A stretch of 64,000 nucleotides of DNA from Sphingobacterium faecale (GTDB taxonomy: Bacteria; Bacteroidota; Bacteroidia; Sphingobacteriales; Sphingobacteriaceae). The notes under the pieces were generated by a model that was not told the DNA's origin, made no database searches, and worked only from the letters and a program-made list of their open reading frames with translations. The position numbers and the translations under genes were made by a program. The stretch covers positions 55,323 to 119,322 of the forward strand of contig NZ_JAERTY010000006.1 in NCBI RefSeq assembly GCF_016746095.1, given 5' to 3'. Positions 43,511-51,973 of the stretch are shown piece by piece. Every line of letters begins with the position of its first letter. Position 1 is the first letter of the stretch.

Positions 43511-44887
43511 ATGCAGTTACGGAAAAACCTGATTCTAGTATTAGCCTCTGTCGCAACCTTTGTTGAGGCACTGGATATTGCCATCATAAATCTTACCATT
43601 CCTTCGATACAGGAACAGTTTCATATTGGGGTTGAGCAGGCACAATGGCTTCAGACCTTGTATGTTCTTTTGTTTGGTGGTTTTCTGATAATCGGTGGAC
43701 GGATGTCGGATCAGCGTGGACGTAAGAAGGTATTCCTTATGGGGGGGCTTGTGTTTATGTTGGCCTCACTAGGCGCTGGATTATCCACCTCTTTCGAATC
43801 GCTGGCTGTATTTAGAGCATTGCAAGGATTAGGGGCTGCTTTTATTATGCCGGCTTCCTCTTCTGTTATTAACAACACATTTACAGAGACGCAGGAACGC
43901 AACCGTGCTATCGGCATCTTTAGCTCTTTTGCAGCGATAGGGTCGGGGAGTGGACTTTCTATTGGAGGGCTATTAAGCACCTATCTAAGCTGGCATTGGG
44001 TATTTTTAATTAATGTGCCGATTCTTGCCGTGACATTGGTCTTGGCTTATATTTACTTTCCGAAAGACGAGCCAACAAAGGAGCGTCAGCGTGTAGATAT
44101 GGCTTCCGCCATTCTTTTAGTCATTGGGCTTTTGTGTTTCACCTATGGTACCCATGAATTGCCTAGCGTGAACAGCGCTCCGGTTATTATTATAGGTTCC
44201 ACATTAATTGGTGCGCTGTTGTTGGGTACGGTTATTTATAGATTAAAGACTGTGGGTGAACCTCTGATTAAGCTTAGTCTTTTTAATCAATATTCCGTGC
44301 GGGTATCAAATGGAATATTCTTCATACAAGGTGCCTTTTTTATCGGTTTTCTGTTTTTGATATCCTTGATGCTTCAAAGCGATATGGGGCATACTGCTGC
44401 TTCGGCCGGACTATTATTGGTTCCTTTTAGTATACTTTCAGCTTTGATCGCTAAGTTTGCACTGCCATTGGTTTCAAAGCGCCTAAACTCTGCACAAATG
44501 GGGATCTTTGGGTGGTCATTTCTGTTACTTGGTGCTACTGTGCTGTGGACAGCTATTCATTTGGGACATCCATTGCCGTTGATTTTAGTAGGAGTGGCCT
44601 GTATTTCTGGGATTGGAATTACCTTTTGCTTTACGAGTATGGCGGTATTGAGTATTAGGGACGTAGATTCTACAAGTTATGGTGTGATATCGAGTCTGAC
44701 AAGTACGAGTTATTTCTTAGGGGGAGGAATAGGGTTGGCTTTTATGACCGTTCTAAATCAGCTCTTGCCATCCGAATGGGCCGTCGGTAATCTTAGTTTA
44801 GGGTTATTGTTTTTGTATGCACTGATGAGTGTATTGATTCTTTCTAAAATGGCTCGGGGCGAGCGTACTATCTCAAAAGCTGCCTAA
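43511..44887 (+). CDS. MFS transporter, DHA2 (14-helix) family
   Basis: I start at ATG 43511 (MQLRKNLILVLASVATFVEA), because it follows a -7 promoter box; the frame itself opens at a TTG 18 bases earlier. The 458-residue protein has 13-14 membrane helices. Its DHA2 markers are a first-helix LDIAIINLTIPSIQ, the loop 2-3 motif GGRMSDQRGRKKVF and the motif C region GSGSGLSIGGLLSTYLSWHW. Members expel drugs, dyes or metabolites with proton antiport. The substrate is unknown; divergent orientation with an aldo/keto reductase is the only context. Confidence 0.9.
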   Translation: MQLRKNLILVLASVATFVEALDIAIINLTIPSIQEQFHIGVEQAQWLQTLYVLLFGGFLIIGGRMSDQRGRKKVFLMGGLVFMLASLGAGLSTSFESLAVFRALQGLGAAFIMPASSSVINNTFTETQERNRAIGIFSSFAAIGSGSGLSIGGLLSTYLSWHWVFLINVPILAVTLVLAYIYFPKDEPTKERQRVDMASAILLVIGLLCFTYGTHELPSVNSAPVIIIGSTLIGALLLGTVIYRLKTVGEPLIKLSLFNQYSVRVSNGIFFIQGAFFIGFLFLISLMLQSDMGHTAASAGLLLVPFSILSALIAKFALPLVSKRLNSAQMGIFGWSFLLLGATVLWTAIHLGHPLPLILVGVACISGIGITFCFTSMAVLSIRDVDSTSYGVISSLTSTSYFLGGGIGLAFMTVLNQLLPSEWAVGNLSLGLLFLYALMSVLILSKMARGERTISKAA

Positions 44888-44904
44888 TTAATGTTATAAG
44901 ATAG

Positions 44905-44943
44905 AAGCCCTCCTATGAAATAAACTGTTTCATAGGAGGGCTT
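44905..44943. terminator. Strong bidirectional terminator between two MFS genes
   Basis: A perfect 16-base stem, AAGCCCTCCTATGAAA with its exact complement, closes on a TAAACTG loop and is followed by TTTTTT on the plus strand. It lies between convergent genes and ends both. Confidence 0.92.
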
Positions 44944-44945
44944 TT

Positions 44946-46136
44946 TTATGCTTTTCGTTTGATATTAGGCAAGAATCCTGTGACGATACCAATTAGTGGT
45001 AAGAATGCACAAATTGAAAATACATATTCGATACTTGTACGGTCTGCCAGCCAGCCCAAAACAGCTGAAGCGATTCCTCCCATGCCAAATGCAAATCCGA
45101 AGAACAGTCCTGCAATCATGCCGACTTTACCTGGAATAAGATCAGTCGCGTAGACGAGGATTGCTGAAAAAGCAGAGGAGATAATCAATCCAATAATACC
45201 AGCGAGGATAACGGTCGAGGTTAATCCAACATGTGGCAATAGAAGGGTAAATGGTGCGGCTCCTAGGATTGAAATCCAGATGATGAGCTTGCGACCATAT
45301 CTGTCCCCCAATGGCCCCCCTAGGATCGTGCCTGCTGCTACAGAAGCTAAGAAGACAAAGAGATAGATCTGTGACTGTTGTACGGATACTCCAAACTTCT
45401 CAATGAGGAAGAAGGTAAAATAACTGGTCATCGATGCCATATAGAAATACTTGGAAAAGATGAGGATCAGTAGAATAACAATAGAAATAGTTACCGTACG
45501 CTTTGGAAGTGTATGCTGCGGTGTATTGATCGCAGATCCAGCAGCTGATGTTTTAGTAATCATATTCTGCTGGTACCAGTTGCCTACAACGGTGAGGATG
45601 AAGGCTCCTACAATGGCTAATGTCCCGAACCAACCGATGTAATTTTGTCCCATAGGAATTACAATAAGCGCAGCTAATAGAGGGCCTATCGCACTGCCTG
45701 CATTTCCTCCCACCTGAAAGATGGACTGGGCTAACCCTTTGCGACCTCCAGAGGCAAGGTGAGCTACACGGGAGGCTTCTGGATGGAAGACGGAAGATCC
45801 GATTCCTAAAAGACTGACAGAAGCGAGGATAAAATAGAAATTGGACGCAAATGCTAGGCATAGTAGTCCTGACAGTGAAAATAACATACCAATAGCCAAT
45901 GAGCGCGGGTTCGGATTTTTGTCGGTGTACGAGCCGACAAAGGGTTGCAGGACAGAGGCTGTTAATTGGAAAATGAGGGTGATGATACCGATCTGTGTAA
46001 ATGTTAATCCATAATTCTCTTTCAGAAGTGGATAGACAGACGGCACTACAGATTGCATCAGGTCGTTGAGCAGATGCGAGAAGCTAATAGCGAATAGTAT
46101 AGGGTATACGGTTCTGTTTGCTGATATAGTGGACAT
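44946..46136 (-). CDS. fsr: Fosmidomycin-resistance-type MFS exporter
   Basis: The 396-residue protein has twelve helices and the character of the Fsr family: SFSHLLNDLMQSVVPSVYPL at the start, GSYTDKNPNPRSLAIGM in loop 2-3, LGIGSSVFHPEASRVAH, RKGLAQSIFQVGGNAGSAIGP, and GGPLGDRYGRKLIIW in the second half. Family members export fosmidomycin or other small molecules; here the substrate is a guess. A palindromic site lies 17-36 bases before its ATG. A near-identical site overlaps the start of the FadR-type regulator encoded just upstream on the same strand, so the regulator probably represses it. Confidence 0.85.
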   Translation of the reverse strand: MSTISANRTVYPILFAISFSHLLNDLMQSVVPSVYPLLKENYGLTFTQIGIITLIFQLTASVLQPFVGSYTDKNPNPRSLAIGMLFSLSGLLCLAFASNFYFILASVSLLGIGSSVFHPEASRVAHLASGGRKGLAQSIFQVGGNAGSAIGPLLAALIVIPMGQNYIGWFGTLAIVGAFILTVVGNWYQQNMITKTSAAGSAINTPQHTLPKRTVTISIVILLILIFSKYFYMASMTSYFTFFLIEKFGVSVQQSQIYLFVFLASVAAGTILGGPLGDRYGRKLIIWISILGAAPFTLLLPHVGLTSTVILAGIIGLIISSAFSAILVYATDLIPGKVGMIAGLFFGFAFGMGGIASAVLGWLADRTSIEYVFSICAFLPLIGIVTGFLPNIKRKA

Positions 46137-46152
46137 AATATGTGTTAATAGA

Positions 46153-46172
46153 CATCAGGTCATCTGATGATT
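46153..46172 (-). promoter_or_regulatory. Candidate operator of the FadR-type regulator, upstream of fsr
   Basis: On the minus strand the site reads AATCATCAGATGA, CC, TGATG. It is a palindromic ATCATC-type core with a further half-site. It differs at only two of twenty positions from the site at the start of the regulator gene. It lies between the regulator stop and the fsr ATG. Confidence 0.6.
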
Positions 46173-46184
46173 TGGGGTAAAAAA

Positions 46185-46841
46185 TTATAGTTTTCCAATT
46201 ATTTTTGTTGCGATGCGGGTAGCGCTTGGGACATCTTTGTCCTCAATTGCTTTTAATAGTCTTTCATGTATGTCCTGTGATTCGATAAATGTGCTGGTGT
46301 CTTTGTACATATTGGAGAAGAATTTGATGACATGCACAGACATTGTTTTGTAAAGTTGATCGAGAATAGCATTGCCACAGCTCTCTGCAACTAGAATGTG
46401 GAAGTCGACATCGGCTTGTATACAATTGAGTGTATCTCCGCTTTGGGCATACTTTTGTCGCTTGGCAAGCTGTTTTTTCATCTTGTCCAGTTGTGCTGGG
46501 CTTCTATTAGAAGCGGCTTTTTCCACTGTTTTGAGCTCGATCAATTGCCTTACTTCAAATATATCGGCAAAGTCTGCCCGTTCGATTTTGTCGTCAAGGG
46601 CACTATTGCTATTGCTGCTTATGACAAATGTACCTAAACCTTGCTGAACTTTTACGAAGCCCGATTGAGCGAGGTACTTGATGGCTTCGCGTATAGTCGA
46701 TCGGCCTACATTGAACTTTTGCATAAGCTCGGGTTCTGTCGGCAGTTTTTCATTGATAGCAAATGCGCCTCGCTCAATACTATATTGAAGGGCCTCGGCT
46801 ACTTCTTGTGCTAATGATTTTTTTTGTATCCTATTCATCAT
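46185..46841 (-). CDS. FadR-subfamily GntR transcriptional regulator (FCD domain)
   Basis: The protein has a winged helix-turn-helix (about residues 9-75; LPTEPELMQKFNVGRSTIREAIKYL, then GFVKVQQGLGTFV) and a C-terminal FCD ligand-binding domain (about 90-215, FEVRQLIELKTVEKAA, DVDFHILVAESCGN). Its FCD metal-binding Asp and His residues are visible. The frame opens at a TTG at 46859. Starting there would place an operator-like palindrome and a promoter in the coding region, so I take ATG 46841 (218 residues). A TACTTTTG -7 box lies at 46857-46864 on the minus strand. The gene is probably autoregulated and controls the fsr exporter 49 bases downstream. Confidence 0.9.
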   Translation of the reverse strand: MMNRIQKKSLAQEVAEALQYSIERGAFAINEKLPTEPELMQKFNVGRSTIREAIKYLAQSGFVKVQQGLGTFVISSNSNSALDDKIERADFADIFEVRQLIELKTVEKAASNRSPAQLDKMKKQLAKRQKYAQSGDTLNCIQADVDFHILVAESCGNAILDQLYKTMSVHVIKFFSNMYKDTSTFIESQDIHERLLKAIEDKDVPSATRIATKIIGKL

Positions 46842-46855
46842 ATCATCTGATGATT
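46836..46855 (-). promoter_or_regulatory. Candidate auto-operator of the FadR-type regulator
   Basis: On the minus strand the site reads AATCATCAGATGA, TA, TGATG, and contains the perfect 13-base palindrome ATCATCAGATGAT. It begins directly after the -7 box TACTTTTG (46864-46857) and covers the expected transcription start. A bound repressor would therefore block initiation. The nearly identical copy upstream of fsr supports its being a real site. Confidence 0.65.
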
Positions 46856-46887
46856 GCAAAAGTAGAAAAATAATTGATATTAAAAAT

Positions 46888-46921
46888 AAAAAAAGCGACT
46901 TCTTTTGAAAGTCGCTTTTTT
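46888..46921 (-). terminator. Terminator of the tRNA-Glu transcript
   Basis: GCGACTT pairs with AAGTCGC inside A/T-rich flanks. On the minus strand it is followed by TTTTTTTATTTTTA. It starts about two bases after the tRNA end, so the tRNA is a short stand-alone transcript and the regulator gene beyond needs its own promoter. Confidence 0.85.
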
Positions 46922-46922
46922 G

Positions 46923-46994
46923 TAGCCCGTAGGGGAATCGAACCCCTGTTTCAAGAATGAAAATCTTGCGTCCTAACCCCTAGACGAACGGGCC
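46923..46994 (-). tRNA. tRNA-Glu (anticodon TTC)
   Basis: On the minus strand the sequence folds into a 72-base cloverleaf without encoded CCA. The acceptor arms GGCCCGT and ACGGGCT have a first G-U pair. The D arm contains GTCTAGGGGTTAGGAC, and the anticodon stem CAAGA/TCTTG encloses the loop TTTTCAT with anticodon TTC. The T-arm is AGGGGTTCGATTCCCCT. This reads GAA and GAG codons. A terminator follows at once. Confidence 0.95.
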
Positions 46995-47092
46995 CTTTTG
47001 CTTTGGTGATGCAAATATATACGCTTTTATCAACTATCCAAAATATTTTTTAATCAAAACATGTAATTGATTGAGAGCTAAAATATTATTTT

Positions 47093-48367
47093 TTAAATCA
47101 AGTCAAAGCCAATGTCTGTGCGGAAATATTTTCCTTGAAAAAATATTCTTCCGGCGTCTGCTGTTGCCTGTTGAAGGGCTGTAAATAGATCATCCTGCAT
47201 CGTTGTCACTGCTATGACACGGCCTCCTGCTGTAACGATTTCACCATTTACTAGTTTGGTGCCGGCGTGAAATACGATAGACTCTTTGACATTCTCGATA
47301 TTGCTGATGGTTTTCCCATTTTCATAGTCTCCGGGATAACCTCCGGAAACTAACATCACGGTTACTGCAGTCTTTGGACTCAGTGTATAGGAGCGTGTGT
47401 TTAGGTCGCCTTTGGCAACGCCTTCTAATAAATCAACAAGATCAGATTCGATACGCGGTAATACTGACTCTGTTTCGGGGTCTCCCATGCGTACATTGTA
47501 TTCAATAACATAGGGTTCGCCATCGACATTCATCAGGCCGATAAAGATAAAGCCTTTGTATGGAATGCCGTCTTTCTTTAATCCGTCTACAGTAGGCTTA
47601 ATGATACGCTCTTCTACTTTATTTAAAAAAGAGGTATCGGCAAAAGGAACAGGTGATATAGACCCCATTCCGCCGGTATTGAGCCCCGTGTCTCCTTCTC
47701 CTATGCGTTTGTAATCTTTGGCGGAAGGTAATACTTTGTATGAATCACCGTCTGTCAGTACAAATACAGAAAGTTCAATACCTTTTAAGAACTCTTCAAT
47801 GACGACAACCGAGCTGGCCTGTCCAAATTTGGCCTCCGCCAACATGGCCGTTAATTCCGTCTTGGCATCTTCTAGTGTCTCACAGATCAAGACCCCCTTG
47901 CCCGCGGCAAGGCCATCAGCTTTCAATACGATAGGTAGTTTTTGTGTTTCTAGGTAAGCCAATCCCTCTTCGAGATTTGATAGCTCGAAAGATTTATAGG
48001 CTGCAGTCGGAATATCATGTCTGAACATAAATTCCTTTGAAAAATCTTTAGAACCTTCGAGCTGTGCGCCTAATTTCTGAGGACCCACTACGGCAATATG
48101 TTTAAGCTCATCTCTTTCTAAAAAGAAATCGTGGATACCTTTTACCAAGGGCTCCTCAGGACCAACGAGTATAAGGTTGATGTCATTTGCCAGTGCAAAT
48201 GCTGCGATTCCTTCGAAATCTGTTACTTTAAGGTCTATGTTTTGACCATACTGTCCTGTGCCGGCATTGCCTGGAGCAATGTACAGGTTAGTAAGTCTAG
48301 GGCTTTGTGCAATTTTATAGGCAAAGGCAGATTCGCGTCCACCTGATCCAACGATTAAGATATTCAT
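47093..48367 (-). CDS. purD: Phosphoribosylamine--glycine ligase (GAR synthetase)
   Basis: The 424-residue enzyme joins glycine to 5-phosphoribosylamine with ATP, the second step of de novo purine synthesis. It has the N-terminal GSGGRESAFAYKIAQSP, then PEEPLVKGIHDFF and GPQKLGAQLEGSKDFSKEFM, the ATP-grasp region (VLKADGLAAGKGVLIC) and the family signature RMGDPETESVLPRIESDLVD. The length is normal for a monofunctional PurD. It is transcribed away from the plug-domain gene, with 74 bases between the starts, and ends 99 bases before the tRNA. Confidence 0.97.
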   Translation of the reverse strand: MNILIVGSGGRESAFAYKIAQSPRLTNLYIAPGNAGTGQYGQNIDLKVTDFEGIAAFALANDINLILVGPEEPLVKGIHDFFLERDELKHIAVVGPQKLGAQLEGSKDFSKEFMFRHDIPTAAYKSFELSNLEEGLAYLETQKLPIVLKADGLAAGKGVLICETLEDAKTELTAMLAEAKFGQASSVVVIEEFLKGIELSVFVLTDGDSYKVLPSAKDYKRIGEGDTGLNTGGMGSISPVPFADTSFLNKVEERIIKPTVDGLKKDGIPYKGFIFIGLMNVDGEPYVIEYNVRMGDPETESVLPRIESDLVDLLEGVAKGDLNTRSYTLSPKTAVTVMLVSGGYPGDYENGKTISNIENVKESIVFHAGTKLVNGEIVTAGGRVIAVTTMQDDLFTALQQATADAGRIFFQGKYFRTDIGFDLI

Positions 48368-48441
48368 GTCACAAACTTAGAGAAATATGCTTTAATTTTT
48401 GTTATCTTTCCCTAACATTTTATAAATCAATTGAGACGAAT

Positions 48442-51093
48442 ATGAGATTTCTCTTTGTTTTTCTTCTAGCTATGCTTACTTACAGTGTTGTATTGGGCCA
48501 GGGAATACAAAAGGTCATAGACAATGTAATGACTAATGCTGAAAGTAATCCACAGGAAAAGCTATATCTACAGCTGGACAAATATGCCTATACGGCAGGC
48601 GAGACCATATGGTTTAAAGCTTATGCGACTATTGGTATACAGAATCTGTTTTCTAATCATAGCGGTGTAGCTTATGTCGAGCTGATCGATGGGACAAAGA
48701 ACACGGTGGGCTCTATGACGATTCCACTACTAATGGGATTGGGGATGGGAGATTTTAAGTTGAATGATACTATTACCGAAGGCTCGTATAGGCTACGGGC
48801 TTATACCAATTGGATGCGCAATGCGGATGAAAAATACTTTTATGATCGCACTATTCATATTGCAAATGGCCGATCGGACAATGTGAAGACCAAGACTTCG
48901 GTGCGTCCCGGTGAAAAAGAAAATGTATATCAGATCCAATTAAGTAGTCTTTCAGGGGTGCCCTTAAGTAAAGCTCAAGTGCGGTACGAGCTATGGTCAG
49001 AGGGAAAGTCTGTCGAACGAAAGCGAGGTAATACCGATGAAGCCGGTGTGCTGAGCATTGGTGTTAATAAAAAGTATAAAGATGGGGAGCTCAAGCTTCG
49101 GTTTGAAAACCTTGAAAAATTGCCTGTAAATAAACTGGTAAAGATAAAAGCCGCAGAATCAGAAAATAGCGTACAATTACTGCCGGAAGGAGGTAAGCTG
49201 CTGATCAATAAAATTAATAACATGGCTGTCAAGGCTGTGGGGAATGACGGTCTTGGTATTAAAGCTAAAGTGTATTTTACCATCGGTAAGGATACGGCTG
49301 GGGTAATAGAAACAAACGATCTAGGGATGGGGGCAGGGTTTCTTTTTATACCGGCAGATGATGTTTTTGCGGTGCGCGCTGAATTTGAAGATGGTTCAAG
49401 CCGTGATATTCCAATGCCGGAAATACAAAAGTCGGGATTTGCTCTTTCTGTCAATAATCAGAATGGGAGTAAAATTTTTACACAGCTCAATGTCTCTCCC
49501 GATTTAGTAAGTCAAAAGGAAGTTTTTTTTGTGGTGCACCATCTTGGATCCGTATTATTCGTATCCAAACAGAAGCTGACTAAAGATGAATTGGTCTTTT
49601 CGCTTGATAAGACAGGCTTGCCTTCAGGGGTATTGACAATTAGTATATTGGATGATACATTTTTGCCTATCGCGGAGCGTCCATTTTTTAGCTATAACAC
49701 TGCATCTGTCTTACCAATAGACCTACAGTTAAATAAGAAGAGTTTTACGACCCGTGATCATGTAAAGGTAGATATGCATATTGGAGAAGCCTCGGATTCA
49801 ATTCGGTTCGGAGCATTTTCGGCGTCTGTTGTTGATTTGTCCCCAGTAAAAGATAGTGTGGCGCTAGCGCCCAATATTTTGTCAACCTTATTATTGAGCG
49901 CCGATCTGAATGGATATATTGAGAATCCCGGATATTATTTTAGCAAAGGGGGCATCAAGAGCAGGGATCTGGATCTATTGATGTTGACCCAGGGATGGCG
50001 GAATATTGATTGGAGAAGGATTGATACAGTAGTAAAGGCCGATTATGAAGTGGAGAAAGCGCTGAAGATAAGTGGATATACAAAAAAATTGGGACGCACA
50101 AAGCCTGAAACTGAAGCCAAAGTGCAATTGATATCTACAAGCAACTATATGGATTTCATGGATACTACTTCGAATGATCAGGGTTATTTTGAGTTTAATA
50201 ATCTCGTTTTTCCAGATAGTGTTAAGTTTTTAGTAACGGCGCGGGATGCCAATAAGGGGAAGAAAAATATCGATATTGTGATTGATAATCCGGAGAAGCC
50301 TGCTATCGGTGAGAATAGAAATCAAGCGGATGAGCGATGGGATATTAACTCGATATATACAGACGAAATCAATAGGTCAAGACAGTTTTTTGCTGAGCTG
50401 GAAAGTAAAGGTTTGATGGAAAAGGCCATTGCTATTGAAGAGGTTGTGGTGCGTGCATCTACAAGAAAGAAGGTTGCCGAATATTCGAGCAATCTGAATG
50501 GACCGGGGAATGCGGATCAGGTGTTGACAAGTGAAGATTTACAGAACTGCACGACGTTGGATATGTGTTTGGCCGGACGTCTAATGGGGGTAATGTTTAC
50601 GGCAGGGGTGCCTTATAATACCAGAGGTAATGTACCTATGCAGGTGGTGTTGGATGGGATGTATATAGAGGGGGATCAGCTGTCGATGATCAATATCAAT
50701 GATGTGGAGAGTGTCGAAGTGCTGAGAAATGTGAACTATACGGCTATTTATGGCATGAATGGAGGTAATGGGCTGTTGATTATCACCTCAAAAAGAGGCA
50801 CATCTGCGATGAATAATTATGTGCCTAAGGGAATTATGACCGTACAGCCTCAAGGATTTTATATTAATAGAGTGTTCTATAAACCGGTATACGATGTTGT
50901 GAATGAAACTCAACTGAATCGAGATCTGCGGACTACGATACACTGGGAACCAAGTATTGTGGCAGATAGGGAGGGTAAGGCTTCGTTTGATTTTTTTACA
51001 GCGGACGGTAAGGGACGGTACATAATAATTGTAGAAGGACTGGACTTGACGGGAAGAATAGTACGGAAACTTGTGGAGTTTGATGTGCAATAG
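48442..51093 (+). CDS. Barrel-less TonB-plug protein with macroglobulin-like N-terminus
   Basis: I start at ATG 48442 (MRFLFVFLLAMLTYSVVLGQ, a signal peptide); the frame is open further back, but that sequence overlaps purD. The 883-residue protein begins with an alpha-2-macroglobulin MG2-like domain (LYLQLDKYAYTAGETIWFKA, about 30-130) and continues with immunoglobulin-like repeats. Near residues 700-800 it carries a TonB-receptor plug (VVLDGMYIEGDQLSMININD, VEVLRNVNYTAIYGMNGGNG, LLIITSKRG). Only about 85 residues follow the plug, far too few for a barrel. Similar proteins are common in Bacteroidota and of unknown role; they may bind or guard outer-membrane receptors. It is a single-gene unit. 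Confidence 0.82.
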   Translation: MRFLFVFLLAMLTYSVVLGQGIQKVIDNVMTNAESNPQEKLYLQLDKYAYTAGETIWFKAYATIGIQNLFSNHSGVAYVELIDGTKNTVGSMTIPLLMGLGMGDFKLNDTITEGSYRLRAYTNWMRNADEKYFYDRTIHIANGRSDNVKTKTSVRPGEKENVYQIQLSSLSGVPLSKAQVRYELWSEGKSVERKRGNTDEAGVLSIGVNKKYKDGELKLRFENLEKLPVNKLVKIKAAESENSVQLLPEGGKLLINKINNMAVKAVGNDGLGIKAKVYFTIGKDTAGVIETNDLGMGAGFLFIPADDVFAVRAEFEDGSSRDIPMPEIQKSGFALSVNNQNGSKIFTQLNVSPDLVSQKEVFFVVHHLGSVLFVSKQKLTKDELVFSLDKTGLPSGVLTISILDDTFLPIAERPFFSYNTASVLPIDLQLNKKSFTTRDHVKVDMHIGEASDSIRFGAFSASVVDLSPVKDSVALAPNILSTLLLSADLNGYIENPGYYFSKGGIKSRDLDLLMLTQGWRNIDWRRIDTVVKADYEVEKALKISGYTKKLGRTKPETEAKVQLISTSNYMDFMDTTSNDQGYFEFNNLVFPDSVKFLVTARDANKGKKNIDIVIDNPEKPAIGENRNQADERWDINSIYTDEINRSRQFFAELESKGLMEKAIAIEEVVVRASTRKKVAEYSSNLNGPGNADQVLTSEDLQNCTTLDMCLAGRLMGVMFTAGVPYNTRGNVPMQVVLDGMYIEGDQLSMININDVESVEVLRNVNYTAIYGMNGGNGLLIITSKRGTSAMNNYVPKGIMTVQPQGFYINRVFYKPVYDVVNETQLNRDLRTTIHWEPSIVADREGKASFDFFTADGKGRYIIIVEGLDLTGRIVRKLVEFDVQ

Positions 51094-51171
51094 GGATTTC
51101 GTGGTTTATTGAATTATTCCATAAGACTAGAATATTTTCTTATCTTGTTTTATCATTTTAAGCGAGTAATT

Positions 51172-51936
51172 ATGGATTATATACGTACGAGGAAAGAAGA
51201 TCATATTTTACATATTCTGTTGGATAGAGGTCGGTCTAATGCGATGGATGTAGGGGTGATAAAGGAGTTGATTCAAGTGCTAGAGGAAGCAAAAGTCGAT
51301 CCGTCGGTTGAGGGTGTAATTTTGTCGGGCAAGGAGAGTTTTTTTTCATCCGGGCTAGACCTGATTACCTTATTTGCCTATAATGAAGAGGAGATGAGGC
51401 ATTTCTGGACCCATTTTATGAAATTGCTTAGGCTCTTTGTGGCTTTTGAAAAACCAACAGTTGCTGCTATTACCGGGCATAGCCCAGCTGGAGGCTGTGT
51501 AATGGCATTGTGTTGCGACTATAGAGTAATGGCTGAAGGCGATTATATTGTGGGGCTGAATGAAGTGCCAGTTGGAATTGTAGTTCCCGAATCTATCTTC
51601 ATCCTGTATAGTTTTTGGTTGGGACGTGGTGCTGCGTATCGCAGTTTGTTAGAAGGACGTTTATTTAAACCCCAAGAAGCACTTTCTATAGGGTTGGTAG
51701 ATGAGGTTGTGCCTTTTGACCGTATACAGATTTCAGCCATTCGGCGTGTAAAATCGGTTATGCAGTTTGAGAAGAATGCTTGGCGTAAAACCAAGCTGAA
51801 TCTGAGAGGTGAGCTAATCCGGGCTATGGAGGAAGGGCAGGAGGAGGCCGTTGAACAGGTCTTAGAGCAATGGTGGAAGCCTAGTACGCGTGATATTCTG
51901 AAGACAATTATTCACAATCTGACACAAAAGAGATAG
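51172..51936 (+). CDS. Enoyl-CoA hydratase/isomerase family protein
   Basis: I use ATG 51172, since the frame opens at a TTG 63 bases earlier with no family text. The 254-residue crotonase-fold protein has HILLDRGRSNAMD, the CoA oxyanion segment SGKESFFSSGLDLITL, and the second oxyanion helix GHSPAGGCVMALCCDYRVMA. After the glycine-rich turn, EVPVGIVVPESIF lacks the usual second catalytic glutamate (G-I-x-P-x-x-G pattern), so isomerase-like or other chemistry is possible. It is the first of a five-gene run on this strand. Confidence 0.85.
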   Translation: MDYIRTRKEDHILHILLDRGRSNAMDVGVIKELIQVLEEAKVDPSVEGVILSGKESFFSSGLDLITLFAYNEEEMRHFWTHFMKLLRLFVAFEKPTVAAITGHSPAGGCVMALCCDYRVMAEGDYIVGLNEVPVGIVVPESIFILYSFWLGRGAAYRSLLEGRLFKPQEALSIGLVDEVVPFDRIQISAIRRVKSVMQFEKNAWRKTKLNLRGELIRAMEEGQEEAVEQVLEQWWKPSTRDILKTIIHNLTQKR

Positions 51937-51973
51937 TGTGGGTTTGATTAGGAAAATTTAAAACATAGATGCT

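Noticed and set aside
46842..46859. TTG start of the FadR-type regulator at 46859
   Set aside because: It would place the palindromic operator and part of the -7 box in coding sequence; ATG 46841 gives the normal family N-terminus.
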